This document shows, piece by piece, positions 45,726-56,255 of a stretch of DNA of 64,000 nucleotides. The stretch comes from Dasania marina DSM 21967 (GTDB lineage Bacteria; Pseudomonadota; Gammaproteobacteria; Pseudomonadales; Dasaniaceae), in the NCBI RefSeq assembly GCF_000373485.1, contig NZ_KB891585.1, positions 81,824 through 145,823 of the forward strand, written 5' to 3'. Numbering within the stretch: position 1 is the stretch's first letter; every line of letters starts with the position of its first letter. A program made the translations under genes and the position numbers. The notes under the pieces were generated by a model. That model made no database searches. It was given only the letters and a program-made list of their open reading frames with translations, and had not been told where the DNA came from.

Positions 45726-46526
45726 GTGGATGAAGTACAGATTATTTTACTGGCCATAGTGCAAGGCTTTACCGAGTTTTTACCTATATCCAGTTCTGGC
45801 CATTTGCTCTTACCGAAAGAATTATTGGGCTGGCCCGATCAGGGCCTAGCCTTTGATGTGGCGGTGCATGTGGGTTCATTAATGGCGGTGCTGCTGTATT
45901 TTCGCAAAGATGTTGTTAATTTAATGCAGGCCTGGTGTGGCAATGTAGTGGGGCGGCCCGCTACAGACGACAGTCGTTTAGCTTGGTGTGTGTTGTTGGC
46001 GACCTTACCCGCGGGGCTAATCGGATTAGCGGCCGACAGTTTTATAGAGCAACATTTGCGTGGTATGGCGGTAGTGGCCACCACCACCATCGTGTTTGGT
46101 TTGTTATTGGGTTGGGCCGACAAAATCGGCGCACAAAGCAAAACGCTACTCAGTATTAGCTGGCGCGTGGCTTTAATCATAGGTTTCGCCCAGGCGCTGG
46201 CCTTAATACCGGGTACCTCTCGCTCAGGTATTACTATTACCGCTGCTTTACTGCTGGGATTTAACCGCGAGTCATCAGCGCGATTTTCATTTTTATTATC
46301 CATACCCATAATCGTGGCAGCCGGTGGCTTAAAAACGCTACAGCTAATCAGTGCCGAAACGGCAGTGCCCTGGGGTGAGATTATCAGTGGTGCCTTGTTA
46401 TCGGCGGTAACGGCCTACCTCTGCATCTATTATTTTCTCAAGTTAATCGATCGTATAGGCATGATGCCTTTTGTGATTTATCGCCTAATCTTAGGGGCAG
46501 GCCTACTACTGATGTTATGGCTATAA
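45726..46526 (+). CDS. uppP: undecaprenyl-diphosphatase UppP (BacA)
   Basis: This multi-pass inner-membrane enzyme recycles the cell-wall lipid carrier by removing a phosphate from undecaprenyl diphosphate; overproduction gives bacitracin resistance. The 266-residue protein has both conserved motifs: QGFTEFLPISSSGHLLL (14-30) and PGTSRSGITI. About eight hydrophobic segments are visible. The start is GTG at 45726. Confidence 0.97.
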   Translation: MDEVQIILLAIVQGFTEFLPISSSGHLLLPKELLGWPDQGLAFDVAVHVGSLMAVLLYFRKDVVNLMQAWCGNVVGRPATDDSRLAWCVLLATLPAGLIGLAADSFIEQHLRGMAVVATTTIVFGLLLGWADKIGAQSKTLLSISWRVALIIGFAQALALIPGTSRSGITITAALLLGFNRESSARFSFLLSIPIIVAAGGLKTLQLISAETAVPWGEIISGALLSAVTAYLCIYYFLKLIDRIGMMPFVIYRLILGAGLLLMLWL

Positions 46527-46620
46527 GTGCTGGCTAAGCCTATAATGGCGCTTTGATTATTTGTTAGATTCGTTGTTTAGACTAATTGCCCAGACCGTTT
46601 GTTAAGCGAGTGTTAACCCC

Positions 46621-46941
46621 GTGCAAATTGCTAACTCTACTATTAGCCCGCAAATACCCCGCGTTAGTGATAACGCCCAGCGGGTATTGCGTGATGCACC
46701 ACAACGGCAGCAGCCTAATCAGGCGGACGTGCCGCCGACTATTAGTGAGTCGGATAGCGAGTTACAGTTACAGCGCCGGCAAGAGCTAGCTCGTGCCATA
46801 GCCGCCAGCCGTAGTGCTAACGATATAGACCAAAGCCTACCCCGTAGTAGTCAGCAAGCTATTAGAGCCTTTGAAAGCAATAAGCCCACCGTAGAGCAGC
46901 AACTGGGTATAGAACTCATCGGTATCGATACCTACGCCTAA
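46621..46941 (+). CDS. hypothetical 106-residue protein
   Basis: I recognise no named family. The protein is hydrophilic and Gln/Arg/Asp-rich, without signal peptide or membrane helix. It has a helical middle (SELQLQRRQELARAIAASR) and a distinct end, RSSQQAIRAFESNKPTVEQ followed by LGIELIGIDTYA, which looks conserved rather than random. The start is GTG at 46621 with no strong ribosome site. It lies about 95 bp after uppP and 80 bp before an aminopeptidase. The alternative frame at 46586 is a shadow. Being a real gene is likely but not certain. Confidence 0.55.
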   Translation: MQIANSTISPQIPRVSDNAQRVLRDAPQRQQPNQADVPPTISESDSELQLQRRQELARAIAASRSANDIDQSLPRSSQQAIRAFESNKPTVEQQLGIELIGIDTYA

Positions 46942-47021
46942 GTCTGAGCCTAAATGTAAGCCACTATGCTTAGCTCTTTTATCCCTTAATCTTTTTATTT
47001 TATGAATGCCTTATCAGCTCA

Positions 47022-48338
47022 ATGGATTTAACCATGCAAGAACTCAACACCTTTAATAAAGACTTAATGGCTTTTATCGCCGCATCGCCCACACCATTTC
47101 ATGCGGTGCAGGAAATGGCCAGCCGTTTACAGGCGGCAGGTTTTGAGGCCTTAAACGAGGCTGAGGCTTGGCAGTTGCAGCCTGAGGGGCGTTACTATGT
47201 GGTACGCAATGGCTCGGCCATTATTGCCTTTAGCAATTTAGCGGGCAGCCACGTAGAAAAGGGATTTCGCATGGTGGGCGCGCATACCGATAGCCCCTGT
47301 TTGCGAGTAAAACCCAATCCTGAGTTAAACCATAATGGCTATTTTCAACTGGGGGTAGAGGTGTATGGTGGCGCTTTATTAAACCCTTGGTTTGATAGGG
47401 ACTTATCCCTAGCGGGCCGGCTAAGCTATAAAACCAAAGCCGGTGATATTAAAAGCGCGCTAATTAATTACGCCAAACCGATTGCTATCATCCCCAGCCT
47501 AGCGATTCATTTGGATAGAGAAGCTAACAACATCCGCAGTGTTAATCCGCAAAAAGACATACCGCCCATAGTGATGCAGGCTGAAAAAGGCCAGCAGGAT
47601 TTTCGCGCTATGTTATTAGCTAGGCTCAAAAAAGAACAGCCTAACAGCGATGCGGCAAAAGTTTTAGATTTCGAATTAAGTTTTTACGATACCCAGTTGC
47701 CAGCCATAGTCGGCTTAGAGCAGGACTTTTTAGCCAGCGCGCGCTTGGATAATTTATTGTCCTGTTATGTAGGCATGCAAGCGCTGTTAAGCAATAAAGA
47801 TCAAAATGCACTGCTAGTGTGTAACGACCACGAAGAAGTGGGCAGCGCCTCTAGTTCAGGTGCCGATGGCCCTATGCTTAAATCGGTATTAGAGCGGCTA
47901 GTACCTAATACCGAGCAACTCACTCGCGCCTTAGATAGGTCGATGATGGTGTCGGCGGATAATGCCCACGGTATACACCCCAATTTTGCCGATAGGCACG
48001 ATGCTAACCATGGCCCACAACTGAACCAGGGGCCGGTGATTAAAATCAATCACAACCAGCGCTACGCCACCAACTCTGAAACTGCCGCGTTAATGAGGCA
48101 CTTGGCCGAACAAATTGAGGTGCCGTTGCAAAGCTTTGTGGTGCGTACCGATATGGCCTGTGGTAGTACCATAGGTCCCATCACCGCCAGCAACTTGGGG
48201 GTTAAAACCTTGGATATAGGTGTGCCCACCTTTGCCATGCACTCCATACGCGAGCTGGCAGGGGCTAAGGATGCCCATTATTTGTATCAGCTATTGGCAA
48301 AGTTTTATCAGCAAAAAAGCGTAGCTATTAGCGCTTAA
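47022..48338 (+). CDS. apeB: M18-family aminopeptidase
   Basis: This zinc aminopeptidase prefers acidic N-terminal residues. The 438-residue length and the blocks [15 protein letters not shown] (metal-binding H in VGAHTDSP), [21 protein letters not shown] and [12 protein letters not shown] are diagnostic of M18. [11 protein letters not shown] and [13 protein letters not shown] carry further metal ligands. An internal ATG at 47034 is also possible. Its stop overlaps the next gene's ATG by one base. Confidence 0.93.
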   Translation: MDLTMQELNTFNKDLMAFIAASPTPFHAVQEMASRLQAAGFEALNEAEAWQLQPEGRYYVVRNGSAIIAFSNLAGSHVEKGFRMVGAHTDSPCLRVKPNPELNHNGYFQLGVEVYGGALLNPWFDRDLSLAGRLSYKTKAGDIKSALINYAKPIAIIPSLAIHLDREANNIRSVNPQKDIPPIVMQAEKGQQDFRAMLLARLKKEQPNSDAAKVLDFELSFYDTQLPAIVGLEQDFLASARLDNLLSCYVGMQALLSNKDQNALLVCNDHEEVGSASSSGADGPMLKSVLERLVPNTEQLTRALDRSMMVSADNAHGIHPNFADRHDANHGPQLNQGPVIKINHNQRYATNSETAALMRHLAEQIEVPLQSFVVRTDMACGSTIGPITASNLGVKTLDIGVPTFAMHSIRELAGAKDAHYLYQLLAKFYQQKSVAISA

Positions 48339-49435
48339 TGAAGCGGATTTTACTGTTATCGGCCTATCACACTACTAGCCACAAGGCTTGGTGTGACGGC
48401 CTGATGAGTCAGCTAGCGGATTTTGATTGGACCCTGTTAAGCTTACCCGATAGATATTTTCGCTGGCGTATACGGGGCAACCCTTTGTCGTGGCATGAGT
48501 CGCCGCAGCTGGCGCAAAGCTATGACTTAATCGTCGCCACCTCCATGGTGGATTTAGCGACGTTAAAAGGTCTGCACCCACACTTAGCTGTCACTCCCAG
48601 CCTGTTATATTTTCATGAAAACCAATTTGAATTTCCTACGTCAAAGGAGCAACACAATAGCGTAGACCCGCAAATGGTGAATCTCTACAGCGCCATGGCG
48701 GCCGATAAGCTGGCCTTTAATAGCCAGTGGAATCAAGATAGTTTTTTTAGCGGGGTAGAGCGGCTACTAAAAAAGCTGCCCGATCAATTGCCGCAACAAC
48801 TACTGCCGACACTGCTGGCTAAAAGCACGGTGCTGCCCGTCGCTATAGCCGATGACTTACAGCCGCTGCCACATAAACAATTGCAGACTTTAACCCTGTT
48901 GTGGGCGGCTAGGTGGGAGTATGACAAAGGCCCTGAGCGCTTATTAGCCCTGTTGGAATTGCTAGAGGTTAGTGGTATAGATTACCGGCTTAATCTGATA
49001 GGGCCACAATTTAGACAGCTTCCAGCCGCGTTTGCTCAGATTCAACAGCGCTTCCAGCATCGCTTACTAGCCGTGGGTTATCAAGCCAATCGGGCTGACT
49101 ATATAACGGTGTTGCAAAGCAGTGATGTTTTTATCAGCACTGCCTTGCATGAGTTTCAAGGCTTATCGGCTTTAGAGGCGGTAGCTTGCGGTTGCATCCC
49201 CTTAGTGCCTAATCGGCTTTCCTACCCCGAGTTGTTTACGGCGGATTACTGCTATGCCTCCCATCTAGGGTCACAGCTAGAATCAGTGGTACAAGAGGCG
49301 CAGGCGCTGCTGGCAAAAATTATAGCCTTTAATAAAGAGCTTCCACCTAAGCCTGCGGTGCAAGCCTGGCAATGGCAGCAGCTACAACCGCGCTATCAAA
49401 CCCTGCTGGCCGAGCTTAGCCACAAAGCGCGCTAG
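48338..49435 (+). CDS. DUF3524 glycosyltransferase, similar to GTDC1 (tRNA-queuosine mannosyltransferase)
   Basis: The 365-residue protein is a GT-B type (GT4-like) glycosyltransferase. Its N-terminal half reads as DUF3524: LLSAYHTTSHKAWCDGL, then RWRIRGNPLSW and PSLLYFHENQFEFP. The C-terminal half has the nucleotide-sugar fold: LTLLWAARWEYDKGPERLL and STALHEFQGLSALEAVACGCIPL with the E-x7-E motif. The human member GTDC1/QTMAN puts mannose on queuosine of tRNA-Asp. The bacterial substrate is not established to my knowledge, so transfer to queuosine is an inference. It is coupled to the M18 gene upstream; trpS follows. Confidence 0.82.
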   Translation: MKRILLLSAYHTTSHKAWCDGLMSQLADFDWTLLSLPDRYFRWRIRGNPLSWHESPQLAQSYDLIVATSMVDLATLKGLHPHLAVTPSLLYFHENQFEFPTSKEQHNSVDPQMVNLYSAMAADKLAFNSQWNQDSFFSGVERLLKKLPDQLPQQLLPTLLAKSTVLPVAIADDLQPLPHKQLQTLTLLWAARWEYDKGPERLLALLELLEVSGIDYRLNLIGPQFRQLPAAFAQIQQRFQHRLLAVGYQANRADYITVLQSSDVFISTALHEFQGLSALEAVACGCIPLVPNRLSYPELFTADYCYASHLGSQLESVVQEAQALLAKIIAFNKELPPKPAVQAWQWQQLQPRYQTLLAELSHKAR

Positions 49436-49515
49436 GGTATGGCGGCTACCAGCCTGACTCTGTATCATTGCGGCCATCATTTATAGTCTTTCATTCTGTT
49501 AGGTAAGCAAGTTCT

Positions 49516-50526
49516 ATGGCTAAGCAACGCGTATTAACGGGTATAACCACCACCGGCACTCCCCACTTGGGCAACTATGTAGGCGCAATACGGCCAGCGA
49601 TAGAGTCCAGCCGCAGTGCTGATATCGATGCTTACTTTTTCTTGGCGGATTATCATGCCTTAATCAAATGTGGCGACCCCGCCAAGGTGCAGCAATCCAC
49701 CAAAGAGATAGCCGCTACTTGGCTGGCCTTGGGTTTAGATACTGATAACACCACCTTTTATCGCCAGTCTGATGTGCCGGAAGTGACCGAGCTGAGTTGG
49801 ATATTAACCTGCTTAACCGCCAAGGGCTTGATGAACCGCGCTCATGCCTACAAAGCGTCGGTGCAAGTGAATGAAGAAGAAGGGGTAGACCCAGACAAGG
49901 GCATTATGATGGGTTTGTTTAACTACCCCATTTTAATGGCTGCCGACATCCTGATGTTTAACGGCGAAAAAATTCCCGTGGGCAAAGATCAAGTTCAACA
50001 TATAGAAATGGCCAGAGATATCGCCCAGAAATTCAATCACCACTACAAGCAAGAGGTCTTCACCTTACCCGAAGCGGTGGTGGGTGAGGACGGTGCCATA
50101 CTTAGCGGCTTAGATGGCCGCAAAATGAGTAAGAGCTACAACAACACCATACCCTTGTTTTTGCCCGAGAAAAAACTGCAAAAACATATCAACAAAATCA
50201 AAACCAATTTGCTGGAGCCCGGTGAAGCTAAAGACCCTAACGATTCTGCTGTGTTTGCTATTTGGCAGGCTTTTGCCAATACTGAACAGCAGCAATATAT
50301 GCGCGAGCAATTTGCCCAGGGTATAGCGTGGGGGCAGGCTAAAAAAGAATTATTTGCTTTAATCAATGAGCAGGTAAGTGCCGCTAGAGAACGTTATGAG
50401 GCGCTGATGGCCGATGGCGCTTTTATAGAGCAAGAATTGCAAAAAGGCGCGGCCAAAGCTAGAGCTAGCGCAAAACCATTAATGGAAAAAGTTCGTCGGG
50501 CTGCTGGCATAGCACCTATAAGCTAG
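49516..50526 (+). CDS. trpS: tryptophanyl-tRNA synthetase
   Basis: This class I synthetase charges tRNA-Trp. The 336-residue protein has the HIGH-type motif [12 protein letters not shown] (about 12-23), the Trp-pocket region [30 protein letters not shown], and the KMSKS loop as [13 protein letters not shown]. It stands alone about 80 bp after the glycosyltransferase. The C-terminal region is slightly longer than in Bacillus-type TrpS but typical of gammaproteobacterial TrpS. Confidence 0.97.
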   Translation: MAKQRVLTGITTTGTPHLGNYVGAIRPAIESSRSADIDAYFFLADYHALIKCGDPAKVQQSTKEIAATWLALGLDTDNTTFYRQSDVPEVTELSWILTCLTAKGLMNRAHAYKASVQVNEEEGVDPDKGIMMGLFNYPILMAADILMFNGEKIPVGKDQVQHIEMARDIAQKFNHHYKQEVFTLPEAVVGEDGAILSGLDGRKMSKSYNNTIPLFLPEKKLQKHINKIKTNLLEPGEAKDPNDSAVFAIWQAFANTEQQQYMREQFAQGIAWGQAKKELFALINEQVSAARERYEALMADGAFIEQELQKGAAKARASAKPLMEKVRRAAGIAPIS

Positions 50527-50616
50527 TGTAAGCATTGCTAGTATTTTTGCTTAACTACTCTAAGCTATTGTTAATAGTGACAATGATGAAATTTCTTATC
50601 AAAGGCTAGTTGCTCC

Positions 50617-51516
50617 ATGATAAACAGACCGCTAATAGTGATTTTAGCGCCAGCGGCTCAAGCCGAAGCGCTAATGACGGACAAGCTAGAAGACGAGTTT
50701 AATTTGCTGAATGCTGAAAACTTGGATGAGTTACAACGTTTGGCCGCTGACAGAAAGCGTATAGAGATGCTGGTGGTATATACCGACACTCTAGCCGAAG
50801 ACTGTGCTCAGCTGCGCGCGATGGACGCGTTGCGTGAGCTACCCATTTTAGCTGTGGGCCGTTATGGTTCAGAGCAAATGCAAGACCAGTCCATAGCCGC
50901 AGGCGCTATCGATTACATAGACTTAGGTCATGCCACGGCAACTGTTTTCGAGGCACGGGTGCACTCTCTCTACGCGTTAAAAGCACGTACCGACCAGTTA
51001 ACTGAAATAGCGCGTTTGGATGCGCTTACCGCCGTACCCAATCGTTATTATTTTGAAGAAGCTATCGATATAGAGTGGCGTCGCTGTTGCCGTGAATTTA
51101 ATGCTTTAGCTTTAATCATGATAGATGTCGATGCCTTCACCGCCTTCAACCACCACTATGGTGCAGGCGTAGGTGACAATTGTTTAAAGCGTATTGCTAA
51201 GGTCATAGAAAACAACTGCCTGCGGGCCGCCGATGTGGTGGCGCGCTTTGATAGCGATGAGTTTGTGGTGCTGTTACCCGGCACAGAGTTTGAAAATGCC
51301 CTGCGAGTAGCCGAAAATATCTGTAAAGCGGTGGCGGCGCTGGATTTAATACACGAATATTCCGATTGCTCCGATATAGTGACGGTGAGTGTGGGCGTAG
51401 CCTCTATAGACCCCACCCAAGATCAAGACTATAAACTGTTGGTTACTGAAGTTGAAGAAGTGCTACATCGTGCTCAACAGCAGGGCGGTAATCAGGCTCA
51501 GGGCGTAGCCTTATAA
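50617..51516 (+). CDS. degenerate GGDEF-domain protein with intact I-site, likely c-di-GMP receptor
   Basis: Residues ~1-125 look like a receiver domain without the phospho-acceptor (the usual Asp position reads LVVYTDT). Residues ~130-295 are a GGDEF domain. The signature is DSDEF (212-216) instead of GGDEF, so GTP binding and cyclase activity are doubtful. The inhibitory I-site RxxD (R203, D206) is exactly five residues before it, and MIDVDAF keeps the metal Asp. In PelD and PopA this combination marks c-di-GMP binding rather than synthesis. Its stop abuts the stop of a converging gene. Confidence 0.85.
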   Translation: MINRPLIVILAPAAQAEALMTDKLEDEFNLLNAENLDELQRLAADRKRIEMLVVYTDTLAEDCAQLRAMDALRELPILAVGRYGSEQMQDQSIAAGAIDYIDLGHATATVFEARVHSLYALKARTDQLTEIARLDALTAVPNRYYFEEAIDIEWRRCCREFNALALIMIDVDAFTAFNHHYGAGVGDNCLKRIAKVIENNCLRAADVVARFDSDEFVVLLPGTEFENALRVAENICKAVAALDLIHEYSDCSDIVTVSVGVASIDPTQDQDYKLLVTEVEEVLHRAQQQGGNQAQGVAL

Positions 51517-51681
51517 GCAGGCCTCTAAACACAGGCGTCGCAGCGATTGCTGGGCCTGCATATCTAAACCTTTCATCTCACTGACGGTAATACTGCCCGT
51601 CGCTAAAACCTTCACTAAGCTGTCGGCATCAATCGCAATATTAATACGCTGGGGTAGTTGGTTAGCTTGCTGATTATTCAC
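51511..51681 (-). CDS. hypothetical 56-residue protein, second gene of a Fur-box operon
   Basis: I recognise no family. The start is GTG at 51681, supported by GAGGAG six bases upstream. The longer frame to 51816 overlaps the previous gene and reads its DNA out of frame. The product is compact and probably helical, ending EMKGLDMQAQQSLRRLCLEACL-like with two cysteines near the C-terminus (LRRLCLEACL). It follows the 170-residue gene by 10 bases, so they are one transcript. Its stop abuts the stop of the converging GGDEF gene. Confidence 0.7.
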   Translation of the reverse strand: MNNQQANQLPQRINIAIDADSLVKVLATGSITVSEMKGLDMQAQQSLRRLCLEACL

Positions 51682-51691
51682 CTTTTTCTCC

Positions 51692-52204
51692 TCAGTGGCT
51701 GTCGGCCCAAAATAGGCTATTAGTCGGTTGCAGGGCAGTGGTTTTGTCGCTGATCTGTTGGCATTGCTGAGGGCTGGGTCGCGATTTTTCACGACTGCCA
51801 AACTGCTGTATGACATTGCAGGAAATGGTCAAATAATTATCCAATAACCAGTGTTGTTGTATCAGCCTTGCACAGCGGCCGCTGAGCTGGTTGTGTACTC
51901 GAATTAGCATATCTAACTGCAAACTATAATGCTGCAATTGCTTATAGCATTGTGCTAGCGAGTGGCCTGCAAGCATCATGCGTTCGGCATAATTGAGTAG
52001 GGTGTTTTTATGATCATTGCTATCGACTTGCTGTAGTAGCCACTCACCGATCTCAAAGCTGCAACCATAATAGCTATGCGCTTGTTGCCAGTGGCCGCGC
52101 TGGTATAAGCGTTGGCCATCGGCCATCCACGTTTCCCAGTAGCTAATGGCTTGGCGTGGGCTGTTTAAGGTTTGGGCTTGATGCTGGCGACATAAAAAGC
52201 GCAT
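51692..52204 (-). CDS. hypothetical 170-residue protein, first gene of a Fur-box operon
   Basis: I recognise no named family. The protein is alpha-helical and rich in Gln, Leu, His and aromatic residues. A segment YWETWMADGQRLYQRGHWQQ followed by AHSYYGCSFEIGEWLLQQ has the look of a tetratricopeptide pair. There is no signal peptide or membrane helix. It has scattered Cys and His, but no clear metal motif. A Fur box lies 67 bases before its start, so expression is probably iron-repressed. A role in iron economy or a substitute pathway is inferred only from that. Confidence 0.7.
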   Translation of the reverse strand: MRFLCRQHQAQTLNSPRQAISYWETWMADGQRLYQRGHWQQAHSYYGCSFEIGEWLLQQVDSNDHKNTLLNYAERMMLAGHSLAQCYKQLQHYSLQLDMLIRVHNQLSGRCARLIQQHWLLDNYLTISCNVIQQFGSREKSRPSPQQCQQISDKTTALQPTNSLFWADSH

Positions 52205-52626
52205 GGTGTAATTCCTTATCCTTAGTGATGGGTGCTTATGGGGTTAGATTAGCGTGCCAAACATCTTAATGCAAATGATAATCATTACTATTAAGGACTA
52301 TTCCATCTCTGTTTTGCACGAGGTGCTGGGGTAGTGTCTGTAGGCATATGACGTGTTATGGCAAAGGCAACGGTCCTTGGTCTATGACTGAGCAGCGGAC
52401 AATAGTTCGCGGAGGTGAGAAGTACTAGTGTGTTAGGGTCTATTTATTAGTCATCACTGATTAACACTTATTTGATGTACTTCAAGAGAGTGCTTAGCCA
52501 ATAGCATTATCATGCTGTTAGTTTTTATGACTATTATTGATAAGCAGGCCCCTAGCATAGCTATTTTTGCGTATGGGCTTACAGGCGTTGCATGGTGGTA
52601 ACGGTTTGAGGTAACTAAGGTGCATT
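52205..52626. other. intergenic region between the Fur-box operon and ackA
   Basis: It is divergent and gene-free. It contains the Fur box near its left end. The ackA ribosome site (AAGG, about 8 bases before ATG) is at the right end. No further strong promoter or hairpin was recognised. Confidence 0.5.
52271..52289. promoter_or_regulatory. Fur box
   Basis: GCAAATGATAATCATTACT matches 15 of 19 positions of the Fur consensus GATAATGATAATCATTATC, with the central 14 bases (AATGATAATCATTA) perfect. It is placed 67 bases upstream of the minus-strand hypothetical gene and about 340 bases from ackA, so the former is the likely target. Confidence 0.75.
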
Positions 52627-53838
52627 ATGGACAAGCATATATTGGTACTGAATGTGGGCTCATCCAGTACCAAATTTTCACTGTACCGGGTTGTCCATGC
52701 AACCTTAAGCCCTGTGTTAACAGGGCAGGTAACCCGCGTAGAGCAGCACAACCAGTTCACCGTGCACTATTCGGCTGAGAGCAGTCCACAGTTATGGCAA
52801 GAGCATGAGTCTGCTGATCATCATTCATCGGTCATAAGCCGCATTCTGCATTTTCTTGATAGCAGGGGGCTAGGTTTAGCGGTGACTACGGTAGGCCATA
52901 GAGTGGTACACGGTGGTATGGCATTTTCTGCACCGGTGCTCATCAATGATGAGGTGTTTGCCAGCTTGCAGCAGTTACAGGCTTTAGCGCCCTTACATCA
53001 AATTCATAACTTACAAGCCATAGCTACGGTTAAGCGCTATATGCCTAAGGTTAGGCAAGTGGCCTGTTTTGATACCGCTTTTCACCGCAGCATGCCCGCT
53101 GTGGCACAAACCTTTGCTATCCCTAAATCATTAACGGAGCAGGGTATTAGGCCCTATGGTTTTCACGGCCTGTCCTATCAATATATTGCCAGTGTATTAC
53201 CCAGTATTGCCGCGCCACAAGATTTGGCACGGGTAGTGGTAGCGCACTTAGGCAGTGGTGCTAGTTTATGTGCTATGCGTGATTTACATAGTGTCGCGAC
53301 CACCATGTCATTCACTCCCTTGGATGGTTTGGCCATGGCCACACGTAGCGGCGCTATAGACCCAGGTGCCTTATTGTATTTATTAAAAAATAAAACCATG
53401 ACAGTTGAGCAATTAGAGCAGCTGCTAAATCACCAGTCGGGCTTATTGGGTTTATCGGGTATTAGCGCTGATTTGGCCGTGTTATTAGCCAGCGATCAGC
53501 CCGATGCAGTAGCGGCGGTGGCGCATTATATTTATCGCATAGTGCTAGCTTTGGCTTCGATGGTGGCAGCTATAGGCGGCATTAACACGCTGGTATTTAC
53601 CGCCGGTATAGGCCAACACTCGGCACCGTTGCGCGAACGGGTGTGTCAGCAACTGGCATGGTTGGGTATTAGCTTGGATGCGCAAGCGAATCTAAACAAC
53701 GCCCGCTGTATAAGCAGTAGGGATAGCAAGGTAGCGGTGTATGTTATTGCTACTGATGAAGAATTAATGATAGCCCAGCACTGTCTAGAGCTGGATGCTA
53801 ACGGTGAATCTAAAAAGGATAATAAAGATGACTATTAA
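52627..53838 (+). CDS. ackA: acetate kinase
   Basis: It converts acetyl phosphate plus ADP to acetate plus ATP. The 403-residue ASKHA kinase begins [17 protein letters not shown], with the RVVHGG block, the catalytic-region [10 protein letters not shown] and [21 protein letters not shown], and [13 protein letters not shown]. No pta gene is present. Instead the next gene, overlapping its end, is a phosphoketolase, which makes acetyl phosphate. The kinase therefore harvests ATP from that route. Confidence 0.95.
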   Translation: MDKHILVLNVGSSSTKFSLYRVVHATLSPVLTGQVTRVEQHNQFTVHYSAESSPQLWQEHESADHHSSVISRILHFLDSRGLGLAVTTVGHRVVHGGMAFSAPVLINDEVFASLQQLQALAPLHQIHNLQAIATVKRYMPKVRQVACFDTAFHRSMPAVAQTFAIPKSLTEQGIRPYGFHGLSYQYIASVLPSIAAPQDLARVVVAHLGSGASLCAMRDLHSVATTMSFTPLDGLAMATRSGAIDPGALLYLLKNKTMTVEQLEQLLNHQSGLLGLSGISADLAVLLASDQPDAVAAVAHYIYRIVLALASMVAAIGGINTLVFTAGIGQHSAPLRERVCQQLAWLGISLDAQANLNNARCISSRDSKVAVYVIATDEELMIAQHCLELDANGESKKDNKDDY

Positions 53839-56209
53839 GACTGTCCTGCCTAAAAATGTATTAAGTGAATCCGAGTTACAAGGCATACATGCCTATTGGA
53901 GCGCCTGTAATTATTTAGCGGCGGGTATGATTTATTTGCAAGAGAACCCCTTATTGCGTGAGCCTTTAAGCACGGCGCATATTAAAAAACGCCTATTAGG
54001 GCACTGGGGTTCTAGCCCCGGTTTAGCGTTTATGTATATCCATATGAATCGCTTGATTAATAAATACGATCTCAATGCCATTTTTTTAGCGGGGCCAGGC
54101 CATGGTGCGCCGGGTGTTTTGGCGCCGGTATATCTAGAGGGTACCTACAGCGAGGTGTACCCCAGTATGTGCGAAGACGAGGCCGGCATGGGTCGATTCT
54201 TTAAACAATTTTCATTTCCCGGTGGCATAGGCAGCCATTGCACGCCAGAAACTCCCGGTTCCATACACGAAGGTGGTGAGTTGGGTTACAGCTTATCCCA
54301 TGCCTTTGGTGCGGCCTTTGATAACCCCGATTTGATTGTAACTGTGGCTATAGGCGATGGTGAAGCTGAAACCGGGCCACTGGCGACAGCATGGCATTCC
54401 AATAAGTTTTTACATCCCATACGCGATGGTGCGGTGCTGCCTATATTGCATTTAAATGGTTATAAAATTAATAATCCCACGTTGTTATCGAGAATTTCGC
54501 CGCAAGAATTGCAGGATTTATTTTGTGGCTATGGTTGGCAGCCCTATTTTGTTGAAGGCGATGAGCCTATGGCCATGCACCAGCAAATGGCTGCGACTAT
54601 GGAGCGTTGTATTAACGAGATTAAAGAGATACAGCAGCAAGCCAGAGTTAGTGGCAAAGCCACTAGGGCGCGTTGGCCCATGATAGTGCTGCGCTCCCCC
54701 AAAGGTTGGACCGGGCCCAAGCAAGCCAATGGCCATAAAGTAGAAGGTTATTGGCGCGCCCATCAAGTGCCCTTAGCCAACGTGCGCAGCGATGAACAAC
54801 AACTACAGCAATTAGAAAGTTGGTTGAAGGGTTATAAACCCGAGCAATTATTTGATCAACAAGGTCAGCTTATTCCCGCCTTAAAAGCGTTAGCCCCTAA
54901 AGGCCAGCGACGTATGAGTGCCAACCCGCATGCCAATGGCGGCGTGTTGCGTAGGGATTTAGTCATGCCCGACTTTCGCGACTATATGATAGCGGTTACC
55001 AAGCCCGCTAAAACCAGTGCCATGAATACCAAACCTTTGGGCTGTATGCTTAGGGATATTATGGCTTTAAATAGCAATAATTTTCGCGTATTTGGCCCCG
55101 ATGAAAACAGCTCTAATAAACTGGATGCAATTTATGAAGTCAGTAAAAAATTATGGCTGGCAGATTATTTGCCCGAAGATGACGAAGGCGGTGAGCTAAG
55201 CCCCGATGGCCGGGTGCTGGAAATGTTGTCTGAACACACCTTAGAAGGCTGGCTGGAAGGCTATGTGTTAACCGGTAGGCATGGTTTTTTTGCCACCTAC
55301 GAGGCTTTTGTACATGTTATAGACTCTATGTATAACCAGCATGCTAAATGGTTGGCTATTTGTGAAGAACTGCCCTGGCGTGCGCCTATAGCGTCGATTA
55401 ATTTATTAATTACCTCTACCGTGTGGCGACAGGATCACAATGGCTTTACCCATCAAGACCCAGGGTTTTTAGATTTAGTAGTCAATAAAAGCCCGCAAGT
55501 AACCCGTATTTATTTACCCCCGGATGTTAACTGTTTGTTATCTACCGCCGATCACTGCTTGCGCAGCCATAACGATATCAATGTGATTGTGTGTGACAAG
55601 CAAATGCATGTGCAGTATTTAGATAAAGACGCTGCCATTAAACACTGCACCAAAGGCTTAGGTATTTGGCAGTGGGCCAGTAATGACAATGGCGTGGAGC
55701 CCGATGTGGTGATAGCAGGTTGTGGTGACATACCGACCAAAGAGGCCTTGGCGGCAACAGCCTTATTGCGCGAGTATTTCCCGGATTTAAAAATTCGTTT
55801 TATCAATGTCGTCGATTTATTTCGTATGACCCCAGCAGAAGAACATCCCCATGGTTTAAGTGACAGTGACTTTGATAGTTTATTTACCATAGATAAACCG
55901 GTTATTTTTAACTTTCACGGTTACCCCTGGTTGATACATAGGTTAGCTTACCGGCGTCATAATCAAAACCTACATGTGCGAGGTTACATAGAGCGTGGCA
56001 ATATCAATACACCTTTAGAATTGGCTATAGATAATCACATTGATAGATTTAGTTTAGCGATGGATGTGATTGATAGAGTGCCGCGTTTGCAAGTGATAGG
56101 TGCACACGCCAAACAAAAGCTACGCGATAAGCAAATTGACTGCTGCCACTATGCCCACGAGCATGGCGTAGATAAGCCTGAGGAAAATGATTGGGTGTGG
56201 CCTTATTAA
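53828..56209 (+). CDS. xfp: xylulose-5-phosphate/fructose-6-phosphate phosphoketolase
   Basis: This thiamine diphosphate enzyme cleaves xylulose-5-P (or fructose-6-P) with phosphate to acetyl phosphate plus glyceraldehyde-3-P (or erythrose-4-P). The start is the ATG at 53828 with AAGGA eight bases upstream, inside the end of ackA (793 residues). Family blocks are [12 protein letters not shown], the TPP site [21 protein letters not shown], and [13 protein letters not shown]. The substrate range (X5P alone or both sugars) cannot be decided from sequence. With ackA it forms a carbon-saving acetate route. Confidence 0.96.
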   Translation: MTIKTVLPKNVLSESELQGIHAYWSACNYLAAGMIYLQENPLLREPLSTAHIKKRLLGHWGSSPGLAFMYIHMNRLINKYDLNAIFLAGPGHGAPGVLAPVYLEGTYSEVYPSMCEDEAGMGRFFKQFSFPGGIGSHCTPETPGSIHEGGELGYSLSHAFGAAFDNPDLIVTVAIGDGEAETGPLATAWHSNKFLHPIRDGAVLPILHLNGYKINNPTLLSRISPQELQDLFCGYGWQPYFVEGDEPMAMHQQMAATMERCINEIKEIQQQARVSGKATRARWPMIVLRSPKGWTGPKQANGHKVEGYWRAHQVPLANVRSDEQQLQQLESWLKGYKPEQLFDQQGQLIPALKALAPKGQRRMSANPHANGGVLRRDLVMPDFRDYMIAVTKPAKTSAMNTKPLGCMLRDIMALNSNNFRVFGPDENSSNKLDAIYEVSKKLWLADYLPEDDEGGELSPDGRVLEMLSEHTLEGWLEGYVLTGRHGFFATYEAFVHVIDSMYNQHAKWLAICEELPWRAPIASINLLITSTVWRQDHNGFTHQDPGFLDLVVNKSPQVTRIYLPPDVNCLLSTADHCLRSHNDINVIVCDKQMHVQYLDKDAAIKHCTKGLGIWQWASNDNGVEPDVVIAGCGDIPTKEALAATALLREYFPDLKIRFINVVDLFRMTPAEEHPHGLSDSDFDSLFTIDKPVIFNFHGYPWLIHRLAYRRHNQNLHVRGYIERGNINTPLELAIDNHIDRFSLAMDVIDRVPRLQVIGAHAKQKLRDKQIDCCHYAHEHGVDKPEENDWVWPY

Positions 56210-56255
56210 TGATTATTACTATTTTACAAAACATAGCTATTAAAGAAAGAACGAC

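Noticed and set aside
45839-46309. 156-codon minus-strand frame inside uppP
   Set aside because: It is a shadow of a clear membrane-protein gene with both UppP motifs on the plus strand.
51682-51816. N-terminal extension of the 56-residue Fur-operon gene
   Set aside because: It overlaps the preceding gene in another frame, and a strong GAGGAG site marks the GTG at 51681.
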